From Maribacter flavus (lineage in GTDB: Bacteria > Bacteroidota > Bacteroidia > Flavobacteriales > Flavobacteriaceae), in the NCBI RefSeq assembly GCF_008386635.1, contig NZ_VUOE01000003.1, positions 310,001 through 374,000 on the forward strand: a stretch of DNA of 64,000 bases, read 5' to 3'. Position numbers and translations under genes: made by a program. Below, one piece after another: positions 26,367-36,075 of this stretch. The notes beneath the pieces were generated by a model. It saw only the letters and a program-made list of their open reading frames with translations. It ran no database searches and was not told the DNA's origin. Positions within the stretch are counted from its first letter, which is position 1. Each line of letters opens with the position of its first letter.

Positions 26367-26952
26367 TAAAGTTTTTGTTAATGAACTGCCTCTGATTTTA
26401 ACAAATAAACTCTCCGAAACAGCTGGTGGCGAGTATTTTCTTCTGAATCAAGAATCTATCAACAGTGCCATAAAGGCATTAAAAAAGAAAAAGCTTACTG
26501 AGGCCTACATCTATCATCCCAATTCGGAAGAAATCCTAAAAAAATTTACACAGGAAATCCCATTGGTCGTTGCTGCCGGGGGTGTGGTCACGAATCCATT
26601 GGGAAAGGTCTTGTTTATTTATAGGAACGATAAATGGGATTTGCCCAAAGGTAAGCTGGACAAGGGAGAATCCATTGAGGACTGTGCAGTAAGGGAAGTT
26701 ATGGAAGAAACCGGTGTAAAGGGTTTACGTGTAGAGAATTTTCTTAGGACGACTTACCACATTTTCAAAAATAATGGCGTCATTACACTTAAGCAGGTGC
26801 ATTGGTATGCTATGAAGACCGATTATTCAGGAAAACTGAAACCCGAAAAAAAGGAGGGAATCGTTAAGGTGAAATGGAAAGGACCCAAAAAGATTCAAAA
26901 GGCCTTACAGAACTCCTATGTGAACATTAAAATTTTGTTCGAAGGAGATTAG
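26362..26952 (+). CDS. NUDIX hydrolase
   Basis: 197 residues from ATG 26362 (MYKVFVNELPLILTN); ATG 26353 would add MSQ and overlap the pyrE start. An N-terminal domain of about 65 residues precedes the Nudix domain; the Nudix box is G97-x5-E103-x7-R111-E-V-M-E-E-T-G-V (residues 97-119), complete. Such enzymes cleave nucleoside diphosphate-X compounds. The N-terminal part is typical of the flavobacterial pyrE-neighbour NUDIX protein I recall; the substrate is not known. It is divergent from pyrE with 7 bp between start codons. Confidence 0.88.
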   Translation: MYKVFVNELPLILTNKLSETAGGEYFLLNQESINSAIKALKKKKLTEAYIYHPNSEEILKKFTQEIPLVVAAGGVVTNPLGKVLFIYRNDKWDLPKGKLDKGESIEDCAVREVMEETGVKGLRVENFLRTTYHIFKNNGVITLKQVHWYAMKTDYSGKLKPEKKEGIVKVKWKGPKKIQKALQNSYVNIKILFEGD

Positions 26953-26984
26953 GCCAATGCTGTTCGAACTAATGGTGAACTACA

Positions 26985-28733
26985 TCACTTTTTCAAGACC
27001 CTGTATACTGGATATCGATTATGGGCTTTTTCATAGAGCTCGGATTTCTTGAACAACCAGTCAAGTTGGGTGTACCAATTTTCTGAAAATGTCGTATCAT
27101 TCTGTTTTTTAAACTCAAATTCTTGTCTTAAAACCGAATCGTTTTGTAGCATTAAGAGGGCGGTATCTTCAAAAACATACGGTGAAAACCCTTCTTTTTG
27201 CTGTAATATGGTGTCAAAGAAGTTCCAGTTGAAAAAGGAATCCACTGCTTCTGGTTCCAGGGTTTCCAATAGATATCTGATGCCCTCCTGCTGTGTAGGT
27301 ACCAATACATCCCCGGCTTCAAATGAAATATTTTCAACTGTGGCCAATACTTTAGTGTTGTAGTGTAGATAGTGCCCTTCATAAGGTCGGTTCCGAGTCT
27401 CAAAGCTATCAATGGTATAGGATTCCACATTTTTGACCGTATCCTTTTCGACAACACTAAACTTAATTGCGTTTGTGCTCAATAGGTCAATAACTTCTTT
27501 CCATTGTTTTTTAATTATATATGCTTCGGGGATTTGTATGGAGTCCGCTGCTTTGTAATAATCGTAATAGGTAACCTCCTTTGTTATGGGTTTTTCCCTA
27601 TCGAACTTCAATCGCTTAAATCCGGTGACCCCACTAATGACCGTATCCGCTTGAAAGCCCTTAAAATCAATTTTAGAGATTTTTGTACTATCAATAACCC
27701 ATTGAATTGGATAATGGTCTTTCTCTAAAAAAGCCGCGTTGGATTTGCTCTTTAATTCCTTGATCTTGGCGCCTTCAATTTCGCTTAGGGCAAGCATTTT
27801 GGTCATTAGCTCATAAGTGCCTTCTACCCTTGTTTTGTATGGTTTTAACATGTGCGTTTCTACCATCATGCCCAAAGTGTTCCATAGGGTCGTATAGCCT
27901 GTGGAGTATCTGGGATGGTCCATAAATTGGGCAAAACCAACCTCTGGCGGCTTGTTGAAAACGTTCACGTAAGGTGTAATATCCCAATTATCGCTGGCCA
28001 AAGAGTCCACTAGGGCCGGCATGAACCGCTCATGGAGATAGGGACCCAATTCGCCCCCAAGTTTGTTATGTTGTGTAAACAGATGGGTCAGGGTGTATTG
28101 GTAATCTGCCCCATTGCTAACATGGTTGTCAATAAAAACATCGGGCTTTACCAAATGGAAAATATGGGCAAAAGTTCTTGCATTTTTTGTATCGGACTTA
28201 ATAAAATCCCTATTTAGGTCATAATTGAGAGCATTTCCCCTAAAGCCATAGGATTTAGGTCCGTTCTGATTAGCCCTGGAGGTGGAATTTCTGTTTAACG
28301 CGCCGCCAACATTGTATATGGGTATTGTTACCAATACGGTATTTTTGGGTGGCGATAGTTTCCCGCTCGCCAAATCCCGATACAACAGCATCGTGGCATC
28401 AATGCCATCACTTTCTCCTGGATGGATTCCGTTATTGATGAATAAAACTGTTTTTTCCTTGTTTATTTTACTGAAATTGAAATCTCTATCGTTATTGTAG
28501 GTAACCAAGTGCAGCGGCCGATCACTATCCGTTTTACCAATAGTCTGGATATTTATTTCAGGAAATTCCTTCGCCAACTTCAAGTAAAAATCAATTACTT
28601 CTTCATAAGTAGGCGTTTCTGTGCCATTGGATGTTTCAAATGTAGTAGGGAGGTCTAGGGCAACATTTGTTGTCTTGGTTTCACAGGCAAGAAATATAAG
28701 GGATAAGATAGGTAGTATAAAACGCTTCTTCAT
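26985..28733 (-). CDS. M14-family metallocarboxypeptidase lipoprotein
   Basis: 582 residues. A lipoprotein signal ends at Cys17 (SLIFLACE), so the protein is anchored to a membrane and acts outside the cytoplasm. Zinc ligands fit M14: H104 and E107 (NNGIHPGESDG), H204 (DVFIDNHVSNGAD); the catalytic Glu is likely E292 (GMMVETHMLKPY). A C-terminal part of about 250 residues, rich in beta, follows the peptidase domain. It probably trims peptides in the envelope. The substrate is unknown. It is convergent with the NUDIX gene (32 bp apart). Confidence 0.85.
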   Translation of the reverse strand: MKKRFILPILSLIFLACETKTTNVALDLPTTFETSNGTETPTYEEVIDFYLKLAKEFPEINIQTIGKTDSDRPLHLVTYNNDRDFNFSKINKEKTVLFINNGIHPGESDGIDATMLLYRDLASGKLSPPKNTVLVTIPIYNVGGALNRNSTSRANQNGPKSYGFRGNALNYDLNRDFIKSDTKNARTFAHIFHLVKPDVFIDNHVSNGADYQYTLTHLFTQHNKLGGELGPYLHERFMPALVDSLASDNWDITPYVNVFNKPPEVGFAQFMDHPRYSTGYTTLWNTLGMMVETHMLKPYKTRVEGTYELMTKMLALSEIEGAKIKELKSKSNAAFLEKDHYPIQWVIDSTKISKIDFKGFQADTVISGVTGFKRLKFDREKPITKEVTYYDYYKAADSIQIPEAYIIKKQWKEVIDLLSTNAIKFSVVEKDTVKNVESYTIDSFETRNRPYEGHYLHYNTKVLATVENISFEAGDVLVPTQQEGIRYLLETLEPEAVDSFFNWNFFDTILQQKEGFSPYVFEDTALLMLQNDSVLRQEFEFKKQNDTTFSENWYTQLDWLFKKSELYEKAHNRYPVYRVLKK

Positions 28734-28810
28734 AGCAAAAAACTACATCACTAATTACTATAATTCAATGGATTTCTTGCAAAAATAGCCAAAAACATCC
28801 AACTTCAGAA

Positions 28811-29215
28811 TTAAGCTTCTTTGGTCATTTCTGCTATTTCCTCCCGGTTTATCGGTTTGTTATTATAAGTTATAACGTGGTGTGTGCTATCCTTGAAGTA
28901 ACTCCATTTTTCTTTGTCAAATGGATCAATTGAAGATGTTACGATATTAATCCTTATCCTTTTTTTAATCGGTAACTTAATAAATTCTTCTAAGAATTGC
29001 CATCCATCCATAATGGGCATATTAATATCCAAAAAAATTACCTCTGGAATATCCTCATCATGCTCGAACTTTTTTCTAAATGTATCAAAGGCTATTTTAC
29101 CATCCTTATACGCTTCAATACTATCACAATCCACAACACAGCTTAGCAATTTTTTAATACCGAATATAGTTATTGGATCGTCATCTATTATGCTTATAAA
29201 TTTAAATTTCCTCAT
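28811..29215 (-). CDS. single-domain response regulator
   Basis: 134 residues from ATG 29215 (MRKFKFISIIDDDPITIFGIKK); a longer frame adds 15 unlikely residues. The receiver shows the acidic triplet DDD (11-13), phospho-acceptor D63 in VIFLDINMPIMDG, Ser/Thr in IVTSS and Lys in NNKPI. There is no output domain, so it acts by protein contact or phosphotransfer, like CheY or Rcp1. Its start lies 14 bp inside the end of the PAS kinase gene, its cognate partner. Confidence 0.88.
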   Translation of the reverse strand: MRKFKFISIIDDDPITIFGIKKLLSCVVDCDSIEAYKDGKIAFDTFRKKFEHDEDIPEVIFLDINMPIMDGWQFLEEFIKLPIKKRIRINIVTSSIDPFDKEKWSYFKDSTHHVITYNNKPINREEIAEMTKEA

Positions 29216-31052
29216 TAAAAAAAATCTTAAATGTGGTTCCAACTCCGACGTTACTTTCAACTTCTATTTTACCACCCATAGCCTCAACTTGATTTTTTGT
29301 AATATAAAGTCCCATACCCCTAGCGTTTTCATGAGCATGGAAGGTTTTGTACATTCCAAAAAGCTTATTTCCATATTTCATTAGATCTATTCCCAGTCCA
29401 TTATCTTTGATTGTTAATATGGAAACCAGTTTGCCTTTTTCCAAACTCAGTGAAATAACGGGTTTTCTTTCTGGGTGTTTATATTTTATCCCATTGGTAA
29501 TAAAGTTCATTAAAATACTTTCCAAATATGCAGGTACTGTCTTTATGGTTTGATCTAAATGAAAATCCGATTCAATTTGCGCTTGGTTTTCGAAAATAAC
29601 ATTGGCCAAATTTTTCTCAACTGATTTTAATTTTTCAAAAAGGTTGATTACCTTTTTTTCAACATTAATGTTGGTGTTTATCGCCAATACCTCATTAAGA
29701 TTTTCAATAGTTTCTAAGAGATTACCTGATGCATTGTTGAGCATTCCCAGAATTTTTTGTTTTTCATCTTCATCGTTTTCATGTCGTAAAAAGTCAAGGA
29801 GCATCGAAAAATTAGCACTATGGGACCTAAGGTTATGAGAGACAATATGGGCAAAATTTATAATTTTTTTATTTTGCAAGGAAGTTACGTCTATGAGATT
29901 TCTTAATTCTTTTTCCTTTTGTTTTATGGATGTTATATCAACACTGATACCTATAAGTCCATTTGCCCGTCCCCTTTCATCTAGCAAGGGAATTTTAGAT
30001 GTCAAAAAGGTCGTTTCGACTCCTTTCTTATCAATACTTACCATTTCTTCTCCTAGGATAGGCACTAAATCAGACATTACCTTCATATCCTGCTCCGTAA
30101 ATTTCTTTGCCGTCTCAATATCATAAATGTCGAAATTATCTTTCCCAATAAGTTCTGATTCATTTTTGGCCCCTAAATAGATGCACTCCGCTTTATTGAC
30201 CAATATCTTTTTGGAGTTGATATCCTTTACATAGACATTCAATGGAAGATTATCTATTAATGTTCTTAATAGTTTTTCACTTTTCTTGATCTCATTGTTG
30301 GCTAATACCTGTTCGTCTATATCTTGGAAGGTTCCGGTGAAACCTATAAGTTTTCCTTTTTCATAGTATGGTTTTCCGGTAGCCAACACCCATTTTTCTT
30401 TTCCTGTTGCTGTAATGATCTGTAATTTTAGGCTCCATGCCCTTCCTTTTTCCTGACCTTCAAAAACGGCCATGGAAATAGCATTTCTACTATAACCCTC
30501 TTTGTAGAATTGAATACTGGTATCCAATCTGGGGACAAAACTTGAGGGTACTTCATGGATTGCCTTTGTAGTATCGCACCAAGTTATTTCGTCCTTTTCA
30601 ATATCGTACTCCCATCTACCGGTTTTGGAAATTTCTGAATGTTGCTTTAACTGTACTTTTGTTTTTCTTAATTCTCGTTCATTTTCTACGGCATCAGTTA
30701 CATCGTTCATCTGAATGATAGCGCCAATAATATTCTCATTCTCATCATACCAGCAAGTGTTGGACCACTTGTACCACTTAACTTGATTGGATATATCTGT
30801 ATATTTTTGAATTCCAATGGGACTACATTTTCCTTCAAAGCACCCCATCAATACCTTCTTCCATTTAGAATTTAGTTCAGAAAAAACGCTAAAAAGACTA
30901 TCACCTATGGTACTGGTGCTTTTCTCTCCAAAAGTAAAAAGCCAATTGTCCGAAGCATGGATGATATTAAAATCCGTATCAACAAATACTGTTAGTGTAG
31001 GTAGTTGCTTTATTAAATACGAAGTAGATTGAATCTTAAGGTCCTTCAACAT
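29202..31052 (-). CDS. cytoplasmic multi-PAS histidine kinase
   Basis: 616 residues without membrane helices. Three PAS/PAC modules can be traced (about 12-125, 140-250 and 258-378; PAC-like ends GAIIQMNDVTD, GFTGTFQDIDEQ, GLIGISVDITSIKQKEKEL). The H-box is FAHIVSHNLRSHSANF with His406, a HNLRS-type dimerisation domain, followed by the ATPase domain (NFITNGIKYKHPERKP N-box, IKDNGLGIDL, NARGMGLYITKNQVEAMGG). It senses a cytoplasmic or small-molecule signal. It is translationally coupled with the single-domain regulator downstream. Confidence 0.9.
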   Translation of the reverse strand: MLKDLKIQSTSYLIKQLPTLTVFVDTDFNIIHASDNWLFTFGEKSTSTIGDSLFSVFSELNSKWKKVLMGCFEGKCSPIGIQKYTDISNQVKWYKWSNTCWYDENENIIGAIIQMNDVTDAVENERELRKTKVQLKQHSEISKTGRWEYDIEKDEITWCDTTKAIHEVPSSFVPRLDTSIQFYKEGYSRNAISMAVFEGQEKGRAWSLKLQIITATGKEKWVLATGKPYYEKGKLIGFTGTFQDIDEQVLANNEIKKSEKLLRTLIDNLPLNVYVKDINSKKILVNKAECIYLGAKNESELIGKDNFDIYDIETAKKFTEQDMKVMSDLVPILGEEMVSIDKKGVETTFLTSKIPLLDERGRANGLIGISVDITSIKQKEKELRNLIDVTSLQNKKIINFAHIVSHNLRSHSANFSMLLDFLRHENDEDEKQKILGMLNNASGNLLETIENLNEVLAINTNINVEKKVINLFEKLKSVEKNLANVIFENQAQIESDFHLDQTIKTVPAYLESILMNFITNGIKYKHPERKPVISLSLEKGKLVSILTIKDNGLGIDLMKYGNKLFGMYKTFHAHENARGMGLYITKNQVEAMGGKIEVESNVGVGTTFKIFFNEEI

Positions 31053-31220
31053 ATATGTAATTTCTTACAAAAATATCGGTTGATGTTAAATGTATTTTAT
31101 AAATGTTGTGAACATATGAAATTTTGTGGTATTTTCTTACAATTGAAAAAATTTAAAGGGATTTGTGGCTTGATTCCAAAATTTTTTTAGAAGAGACAGC
31201 AATGGACTAAGTGTCAAACT

Positions 31221-31679
31221 TTATTTTGAAACCTTAACAGAATCAGGGACTAGGCCGGTATAATCTCCCCCGTTCCTGATTACATCCCGCACGATGGATG
31301 AGCTGATATAGGATTTTCCGGAAGAGGTTAGCAGGAATACGGTCTCAATTTCGGAAAGTTTCCGATTGGTGTGCGCAATGGCCTTTTCGAACTCAAAATC
31401 TGCCGGATTTCTTAGACCTCTTAAAATAAAACCTGCATTTACTTTTTTACAAAAATCCACGGTTAGGCCTTCATAGGTCAAAACCTTTATTTTAGGTTCG
31501 TTCACGAAGGCCTTTTCAATGAAGGTAACCCGCTCTTCGAGGGTGAACATGTACTTTTTTTCGGCATTCTTTCCAATGGCTATAATAAGTTCATCAAACA
31601 ACGTGATGCCACGCATGATGATGTCATGATGGCCTAGTGTAAGTGGGTCAAAAGATCCTGGAAAAATTGCGCGCCTCAT
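31221..31679 (-). CDS. coaD: phosphopantetheine adenylyltransferase
   Basis: Transfers AMP from ATP to 4'-phosphopantetheine to make dephospho-CoA, the penultimate CoA step. 152 residues. The nucleotidyltransferase motif is FPGSFDPLTLGHHDII, then LRNPADFEFEKAIAHTNRKL and SGKSYISSSIVRDVIRNGGDYTGLVP near the C-terminus with the ISSS motif. The gene lies between the PAS kinase and ddl on the minus strand, 129 bp after ddl. Confidence 0.96.
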   Translation of the reverse strand: MRRAIFPGSFDPLTLGHHDIIMRGITLFDELIIAIGKNAEKKYMFTLEERVTFIEKAFVNEPKIKVLTYEGLTVDFCKKVNAGFILRGLRNPADFEFEKAIAHTNRKLSEIETVFLLTSSGKSYISSSIVRDVIRNGGDYTGLVPDSVKVSK

Positions 31680-31808
31680 AAAATGGAACTAAGATTGATT
31701 TTAAAAATACTCATTTTATTGCCTCCGCCAAAGGTTTCAAGACCCAGGAGTTTATCCTAAAACTAAAATAGTTTTCAGCCTAAGCCAACGGACTTGCCCT
31801 GAAACAGC

Positions 31809-32783
31809 TTATCCTAAAACCTCATTGATGGCATTTTCAAAAAGAGCTGAAAGGGATATTCCCGCTTTGACGGCCTGTTGTGGCAGAATACTCTCCGTGG
31901 TAAGACCGGGTGTGGTATTTACTTCCAAGAGATACGGTTCATCTCCGATAAAAATAAATTCGCTTCTTGAGAATCCTTTCATTTTCAAAACCTCATAGAT
32001 TTTTTTTGCCAATTTTGATACATTCGCCTCCTGTGTTTCTGAAATTCTTGCGGGTGTTATTTCCTGCGATTTACCTTCATATTTTGCCTCGTAGTCAAAA
32101 AAATCGTTTTCTGAGATAATCTCGGTAACCGGAAGTACCTTAGTCTTTCCCTGATATTTGATAACCCCTACGGATACCTCAGTGCCACTCAAAAAGCCTT
32201 CAATGATTATTTCATCGTCCTCCTCATAGGCCACTTCAATCGCTTTTTTCAATTCTTCCTTTTTGTAAACCTTTGAGATTCCATAGCTACTACCGGATTT
32301 ATTTGCCTTTACAAAACAGGGAAGCTTTACTTTTTCAATGATCTCATACTCATTCACGGCGTCGCCTTTGTTCAAATAAAAGGATGGGGCGCATTTAATG
32401 CCATACGGCTTTAAAACACTCAATAAATCCCTCTTGTTAAAGGTAAGTGCCGATTGGTAAAAATCGCAGGAGGTCTGTGGTATATCCAACAGTTCAAAAT
32501 AGGCTTGCAAGAGTCCGTTTTCTCCTGGTGAACCATGGATGGCATTGAAAACACAATCAAAATTCACTTTATTACCGTTTATTTCGATGGAAAAATCGTG
32601 TCTGTTTACCGGGGTTTCTTCATTTTTTTCATCCACATACACCCATTTATCCTTGAATATATGAATGGGAAAACAGTTGAATTTTTCCTTGTCCAAATAA
32701 CCGTAGACCACGTTGCCGCTCTTCAAGGAAATCTTGTATTCACTTGAATACCCGCCCATAATAATCGCTATATTTTTCTTCAT
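31809..32783 (-). CDS. ddl: D-alanine--D-alanine ligase
   Basis: ATP-grasp ligase forming D-Ala-D-Ala for peptidoglycan. 324 residues: N-terminal IAIIMGGYSSEYKISLKSG, the His loop HGSPGENGLLQAYFELLDIPQTSC, ATP-grasp lysines in LPCFVKANKSGSSYGISKV, and the catalytic end IFIGDEPYLLEVNTTPGLTTESILPQQA. It is divergent from the PASTA-protein gene, 149 bp apart. Confidence 0.96.
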   Translation of the reverse strand: MKKNIAIIMGGYSSEYKISLKSGNVVYGYLDKEKFNCFPIHIFKDKWVYVDEKNEETPVNRHDFSIEINGNKVNFDCVFNAIHGSPGENGLLQAYFELLDIPQTSCDFYQSALTFNKRDLLSVLKPYGIKCAPSFYLNKGDAVNEYEIIEKVKLPCFVKANKSGSSYGISKVYKKEELKKAIEVAYEEDDEIIIEGFLSGTEVSVGVIKYQGKTKVLPVTEIISENDFFDYEAKYEGKSQEITPARISETQEANVSKLAKKIYEVLKMKGFSRSEFIFIGDEPYLLEVNTTPGLTTESILPQQAVKAGISLSALFENAINEVLG

Positions 32784-32888
32784 GGATTAAATAGAAGTTT
32801 AGGCTACAAAGATGGATTATTCCCGTAAAAGAAAAAAGACCAGTATGCCGGCGAGTGCCAATTATTTATCGAAAAATGATGTACCCTA

Positions 32889-32915
32889 TTTGTAAAACGG
32901 CATTTACTATATTTG
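32889..32915 (+). promoter_or_regulatory. likely promoter of the PASTA-rluD pair
   Basis: TATATTTG (32908-32915) is a perfect -7 element 17 bp before the ATG at 32933. A TTTG (32889-32892) lies upstream, but the 15-bp spacer is shorter than usual. Confidence 0.45.
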
Positions 32916-32932
32916 TACCAATTTAAAAATAC

Positions 32933-33520
32933 ATGAGAAATTTTTTAAGGTTTTTAAAGAGCAAAACTTTCCTGATACAAATAGGCCTCGCCTTAGGTAT
33001 CATGTTGATACTGATCTTTTTGGTTTTAAGATGGCTTAACAGTACCACCAACCATGGGGAATTTGTAGAAGTACCGGATTTTTCAAAACTATCGGTAATG
33101 GAAATGCGCCAAAAAGTGGAAAGTGCCGGTTTGCGCTATGAAGTTGTGGACTCGGCCAATTATAATCCAGATTATCCAAGATTTTCGATTATTGAGCAAA
33201 ATCCATCCGCTGGCACCAAGGTCAAAAGCAATAGAAAGATATACTTTACGGTAAATCCGTCCGGATATAAAAAGGTGACCGTGCCCAAAATTATCCAAGT
33301 AACCAAGCGAAACGCATCGTCCATGTTAAAAGCCGTTGGTCTGGATGTCCAACGTGTAACCTATATAGACCAATTGGGAAAGGATATGGTCTACTACATA
33401 AAATATAAGGGAAAGGATATCAAGCCAGGGGATAAGCTGCCCAAAACCTCTAAAATTGAGTTGATTTGCGGTAACGGCAACGTGCCAGGCAGTGTTGTCA
33501 TTCAGGAAGATCCGGAATAA
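32933..33520 (+). CDS. PASTA-domain membrane protein
   Basis: 195 residues: a short cytoplasmic N-terminus, one membrane helix (about 15-36, FLIQIGLALGIMLILIFLVLRWL), then two to three PASTA repeats outside (FVEVPDFSKLSVMEMRQKVESAGLRYEVVDS and VTVPKIIQVTKRNASSMLKAVGLDVQRV; further DKLPKTSKIELICGNG). PASTA modules bind peptidoglycan-like structures; here no kinase or PBP domain is attached. The stop is 2 bp before the pseudouridine synthase start, so they form a pair, an arrangement that follows ddl in divergent orientation. Confidence 0.85.
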   Translation: MRNFLRFLKSKTFLIQIGLALGIMLILIFLVLRWLNSTTNHGEFVEVPDFSKLSVMEMRQKVESAGLRYEVVDSANYNPDYPRFSIIEQNPSAGTKVKSNRKIYFTVNPSGYKKVTVPKIIQVTKRNASSMLKAVGLDVQRVTYIDQLGKDMVYYIKYKGKDIKPGDKLPKTSKIELICGNGNVPGSVVIQEDPE

Positions 33521-33522
33521 TT

Positions 33523-34551
33523 ATGACTTCAATAGTAAATTCGGAGCAAGAGGATAACGACGATCTTTTTGAGCATTACAAGTTTGTAGCCTCCAAGGGA
33601 CAAGATCCATTGAGGGTGGATAAATTCTTGATGAACTTTGTTGAAAACGCCACTCGAAACAAGATACAGCAAGCCGCCAAGGACGGCCATGTTTGGGTAA
33701 ACGATGCCATTGTAAAAAGTAACTATAAGGTAAAAGCAGGGGATGAGGTAAAGGTACTTTTTGAACATCCGCCCCATGAATTTTTATTGGTGCCGGAAAA
33801 TATTCCCTTGGATATTGTCTATGAGGACGATATCCTTTTGGTGGTGAACAAGCCCGCGGGCATGGTGGTACATCCCGGGCATGGGAATTATTCCGGTACG
33901 CTCATAAATGCTCTGATCTATCATTTTGAATATTTACCTACCAACAGCAGTGAACGACCGGGATTGGTTCATAGGATCGACAAGGACACTTCGGGGTTAT
34001 TGGTAATCGCCAAGACCGAAACGGCAATGGCCCATTTGGCAAAACAGTTTTTTGACAAGACTTCTGAGCGTGAATACATCGCATTGGTATGGGGAAATGT
34101 GGAGGATGATGAAGGAACGATTCGTGGAAATATTGGCAGGAATCCCAAAAACCGACTCCAGATGCACGTTTTTTCTGATGGATCTGATGGCAAGGAGGCA
34201 ATCACCCACTATAAGGTGTTGGAACGTCTTGGCTATGTAACCTTGGTATCCTGCAAATTGGAGACCGGTAGGACCCATCAAATAAGGGTCCATATGAAGT
34301 ACATAGGCCATACCCTCTTTAACGACGAGCGCTACGGGGGCGACAAAATCATGAAAGGGACCACCTTTACCAAGTATAAACAGTTTGTAGAAAATGCCTT
34401 TAAGGTTTTACCCAGACAGGCACTACATGCCAAAACATTGGGATTTGTCCATCCGGCGACGGGCCAGCAAATGCGCTTTGATTCCGTTATCCCTGAGGAT
34501 ATGCAGACGTGCATAGAAAAGTGGCGCAGCTACGCTAAATCCGGTTTATAG
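33523..34551 (+). CDS. RluA-family rRNA pseudouridine synthase (RluD-like)
   Basis: 342 residues: N-terminal S4 RNA-binding domain (about 28-90, LRVDKFLMNFVENATRNKIQQAAKDGHVWVN), then the catalytic domain with HRIDKDTSGLLVIAKT (catalytic Asp153) and the RluA signature TGRTHQIRVHMKYIGHTLFNDERYGG. It likely modifies 23S rRNA uridines as RluD does, but the exact positions cannot be read from the sequence. It is cotranscribed with the PASTA protein. Confidence 0.92.
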   Translation: MTSIVNSEQEDNDDLFEHYKFVASKGQDPLRVDKFLMNFVENATRNKIQQAAKDGHVWVNDAIVKSNYKVKAGDEVKVLFEHPPHEFLLVPENIPLDIVYEDDILLVVNKPAGMVVHPGHGNYSGTLINALIYHFEYLPTNSSERPGLVHRIDKDTSGLLVIAKTETAMAHLAKQFFDKTSEREYIALVWGNVEDDEGTIRGNIGRNPKNRLQMHVFSDGSDGKEAITHYKVLERLGYVTLVSCKLETGRTHQIRVHMKYIGHTLFNDERYGGDKIMKGTTFTKYKQFVENAFKVLPRQALHAKTLGFVHPATGQQMRFDSVIPEDMQTCIEKWRSYAKSGL

Positions 34552-34760
34552 AATAAGTCGATAGGACTATCAAAACTCTTTTTTGATATCGGTTTTTGAA
34601 CGGACAAAAATCACATATTTTTGAAGCTGAGAAATTGATGTTTGCCATCGGAAATAACAGAAACAAATGAAACCCTCATCGAGGGATTTGTTGTAGAAAG
34701 TAAAATACCTACACATAATTAAGTGTTTGAAAATCAATTTATTTACCTAATTTTAAACTT

Positions 34761-35522
34761 ATGAAGATAGTAATATCTCCTGCAAAATCACTGGATTTTG
34801 AAAGTACCTTGCCTACCGATAGATTTTCCCAACCCTATTTTTTGAAGCAAGCCCAGCAGCTGAATAAAGTGCTGGCCAAGAAAAAACCTAAGGTCCTGTC
34901 AGAATTGATGTCAATTTCCGATAATCTGGCCCAATTGAACTGGGAGCGCAATCAAAATTTTTCCGTTCCCTTCACCAAAGAAAATGCTAGGCCGGCAATA
35001 TATGCCTTCAATGGTGATGTGTATCAAGGGCTGGATGCGTATACCATCCAGGAAGAAAAACTTGATGACCTACAGAATACCCTGCGCATATTATCCGGAC
35101 TCTATGGTATTCTCAAACCCCTCGATTTAATTCAGCCGTACCGATTGGAAATGGGTACCTCCTTAAAAGTAGGTAGTAAAAAGAACCTCTATGATTTTTG
35201 GAAAAAGGAGGTTACGGAACACTTGAACAATGAATTGGAAGAGGGGGAGCTGTTCGTGAACCTGGCCAGCAACGAGTATTTTAGCGTCCTGGATACCAAG
35301 AAATTAAATGTTCCCGTAATCAGTCCCGTATTTAAGGATTGGAAAAACGATAAATTAAAGGTGATAAGCTTCTTTGCCAAAAAAGCCCGTGGTTCCATGG
35401 TGCGTTATATTTTGGACTCCAAGGCATCGACTCTGGAAGATATCAAAGGATTCGATTTGGATGATTATCAATTCAGTCAGGAACATACAGTTAAGGAAAG
35501 CGAACCTGTCTTTATCCGCTAA
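34761..35522 (+). CDS. yaaA: peroxide stress protein YaaA
   Basis: 253 residues of the YaaA/DUF328 family. The N-terminus [15 protein letters not shown] is diagnostic, as are [42 protein letters not shown] and the C-terminal [15 protein letters not shown]. In E. coli the protein lowers intracellular iron during peroxide stress and binds DNA. A hairpin-like ATCAAAA/TTTTGAT lies after rluD at about 34569-34587, but no promoter for yaaA is clear in the 209-bp gap. Confidence 0.93.
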   Translation: MKIVISPAKSLDFESTLPTDRFSQPYFLKQAQQLNKVLAKKKPKVLSELMSISDNLAQLNWERNQNFSVPFTKENARPAIYAFNGDVYQGLDAYTIQEEKLDDLQNTLRILSGLYGILKPLDLIQPYRLEMGTSLKVGSKKNLYDFWKKEVTEHLNNELEEGELFVNLASNEYFSVLDTKKLNVPVISPVFKDWKNDKLKVISFFAKKARGSMVRYILDSKASTLEDIKGFDLDDYQFSQEHTVKESEPVFIR

Positions 35523-35578
35523 TAATATATTTTCCTTCTTATCGTTCTGCTAGTATAGTTTATTCTTACTCTAAAAAA

Positions 35579-35944
35579 ATGAAAAGAATCCTACTGGTTT
35601 TCGCTCTATTTTCCGCAGTCCTTTTATCATGTACCGATCGCGACGATGATGTGAACAAGGTAAACATCCGTATAAAGAACGATACGGATTTCAATTTCAG
35701 CGAAGTCAGGGTGACCGAAAAGGATACGATTTACGAAAATGTACTGGCAGGTGAATTCTCAGAATATTATCCTTTTGATTCGGCTCCGGAAGAAATGGGC
35801 TTGACCATTGTGTCAGATTCAGCAACTTTCGAATATACCCCTAGGGTTCTCATTATAGATTCATTGCCAGTAGGCTTTTATACCTACGAATTGGGTCTTG
35901 ATGATGAAAACCAAATTGATTTTAACTTTAGGATAGACTATTAA
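35579..35944 (+). CDS. hypothetical lipoprotein
   Basis: 121 residues with a lipoprotein signal (LLVFALFSAVLLSC, Cys18 lipidated), followed by an acidic linker TDRDDD, so it is likely sent to the outer membrane. The mature part is beta-rich (VNIRIKNDTDFNFSEVRVTE, YYPFDSAPEEMGLTIVSD) without a domain I recognise. It follows yaaA by 56 bp. Its stop lies 2 bp from the stop of the convergent bTHX gene. Confidence 0.75.
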   Translation: MKRILLVFALFSAVLLSCTDRDDDVNKVNIRIKNDTDFNFSEVRVTEKDTIYENVLAGEFSEYYPFDSAPEEMGLTIVSDSATFEYTPRVLIIDSLPVGFYTYELGLDDENQIDFNFRIDY

Positions 35945-35946
35945 AC

Positions 35947-36075
35947 CTATTTCTTCTTCCCGACTTTAATTTTCTCCTCAACGGAGGGTTTTCTCTTTAT
36001 TTTTCTAGGTCTTCTTGCCCCGTATGAATTATTGGCAATTTTTCCGCGCTTTGTTTTTTTGTCCCCTTTTCCCAT
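35947..36075 (-). CDS. 30S ribosomal protein bTHX (short gene)
   Basis: 42 residues from ATG 36075 to TAG 35949-35947, too short for most ORF cut-offs. The protein starts MGKGDKKTKRGKI, goes on with ANNSYGARRPRKIKRKPS, and is strongly basic. MGKGDKKTKRGKI...SYG is the signature of bacterial ribosomal protein THX, a small peptide bound in the head of the 30S subunit, known from Thermus and common in Bacteroidetes. It is convergent with the lipoprotein gene (2-bp gap). No promoter is obvious in 36076-36356. Confidence 0.85.
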   Translation of the reverse strand: MGKGDKKTKRGKIANNSYGARRPRKIKRKPSVEEKIKVGKKK

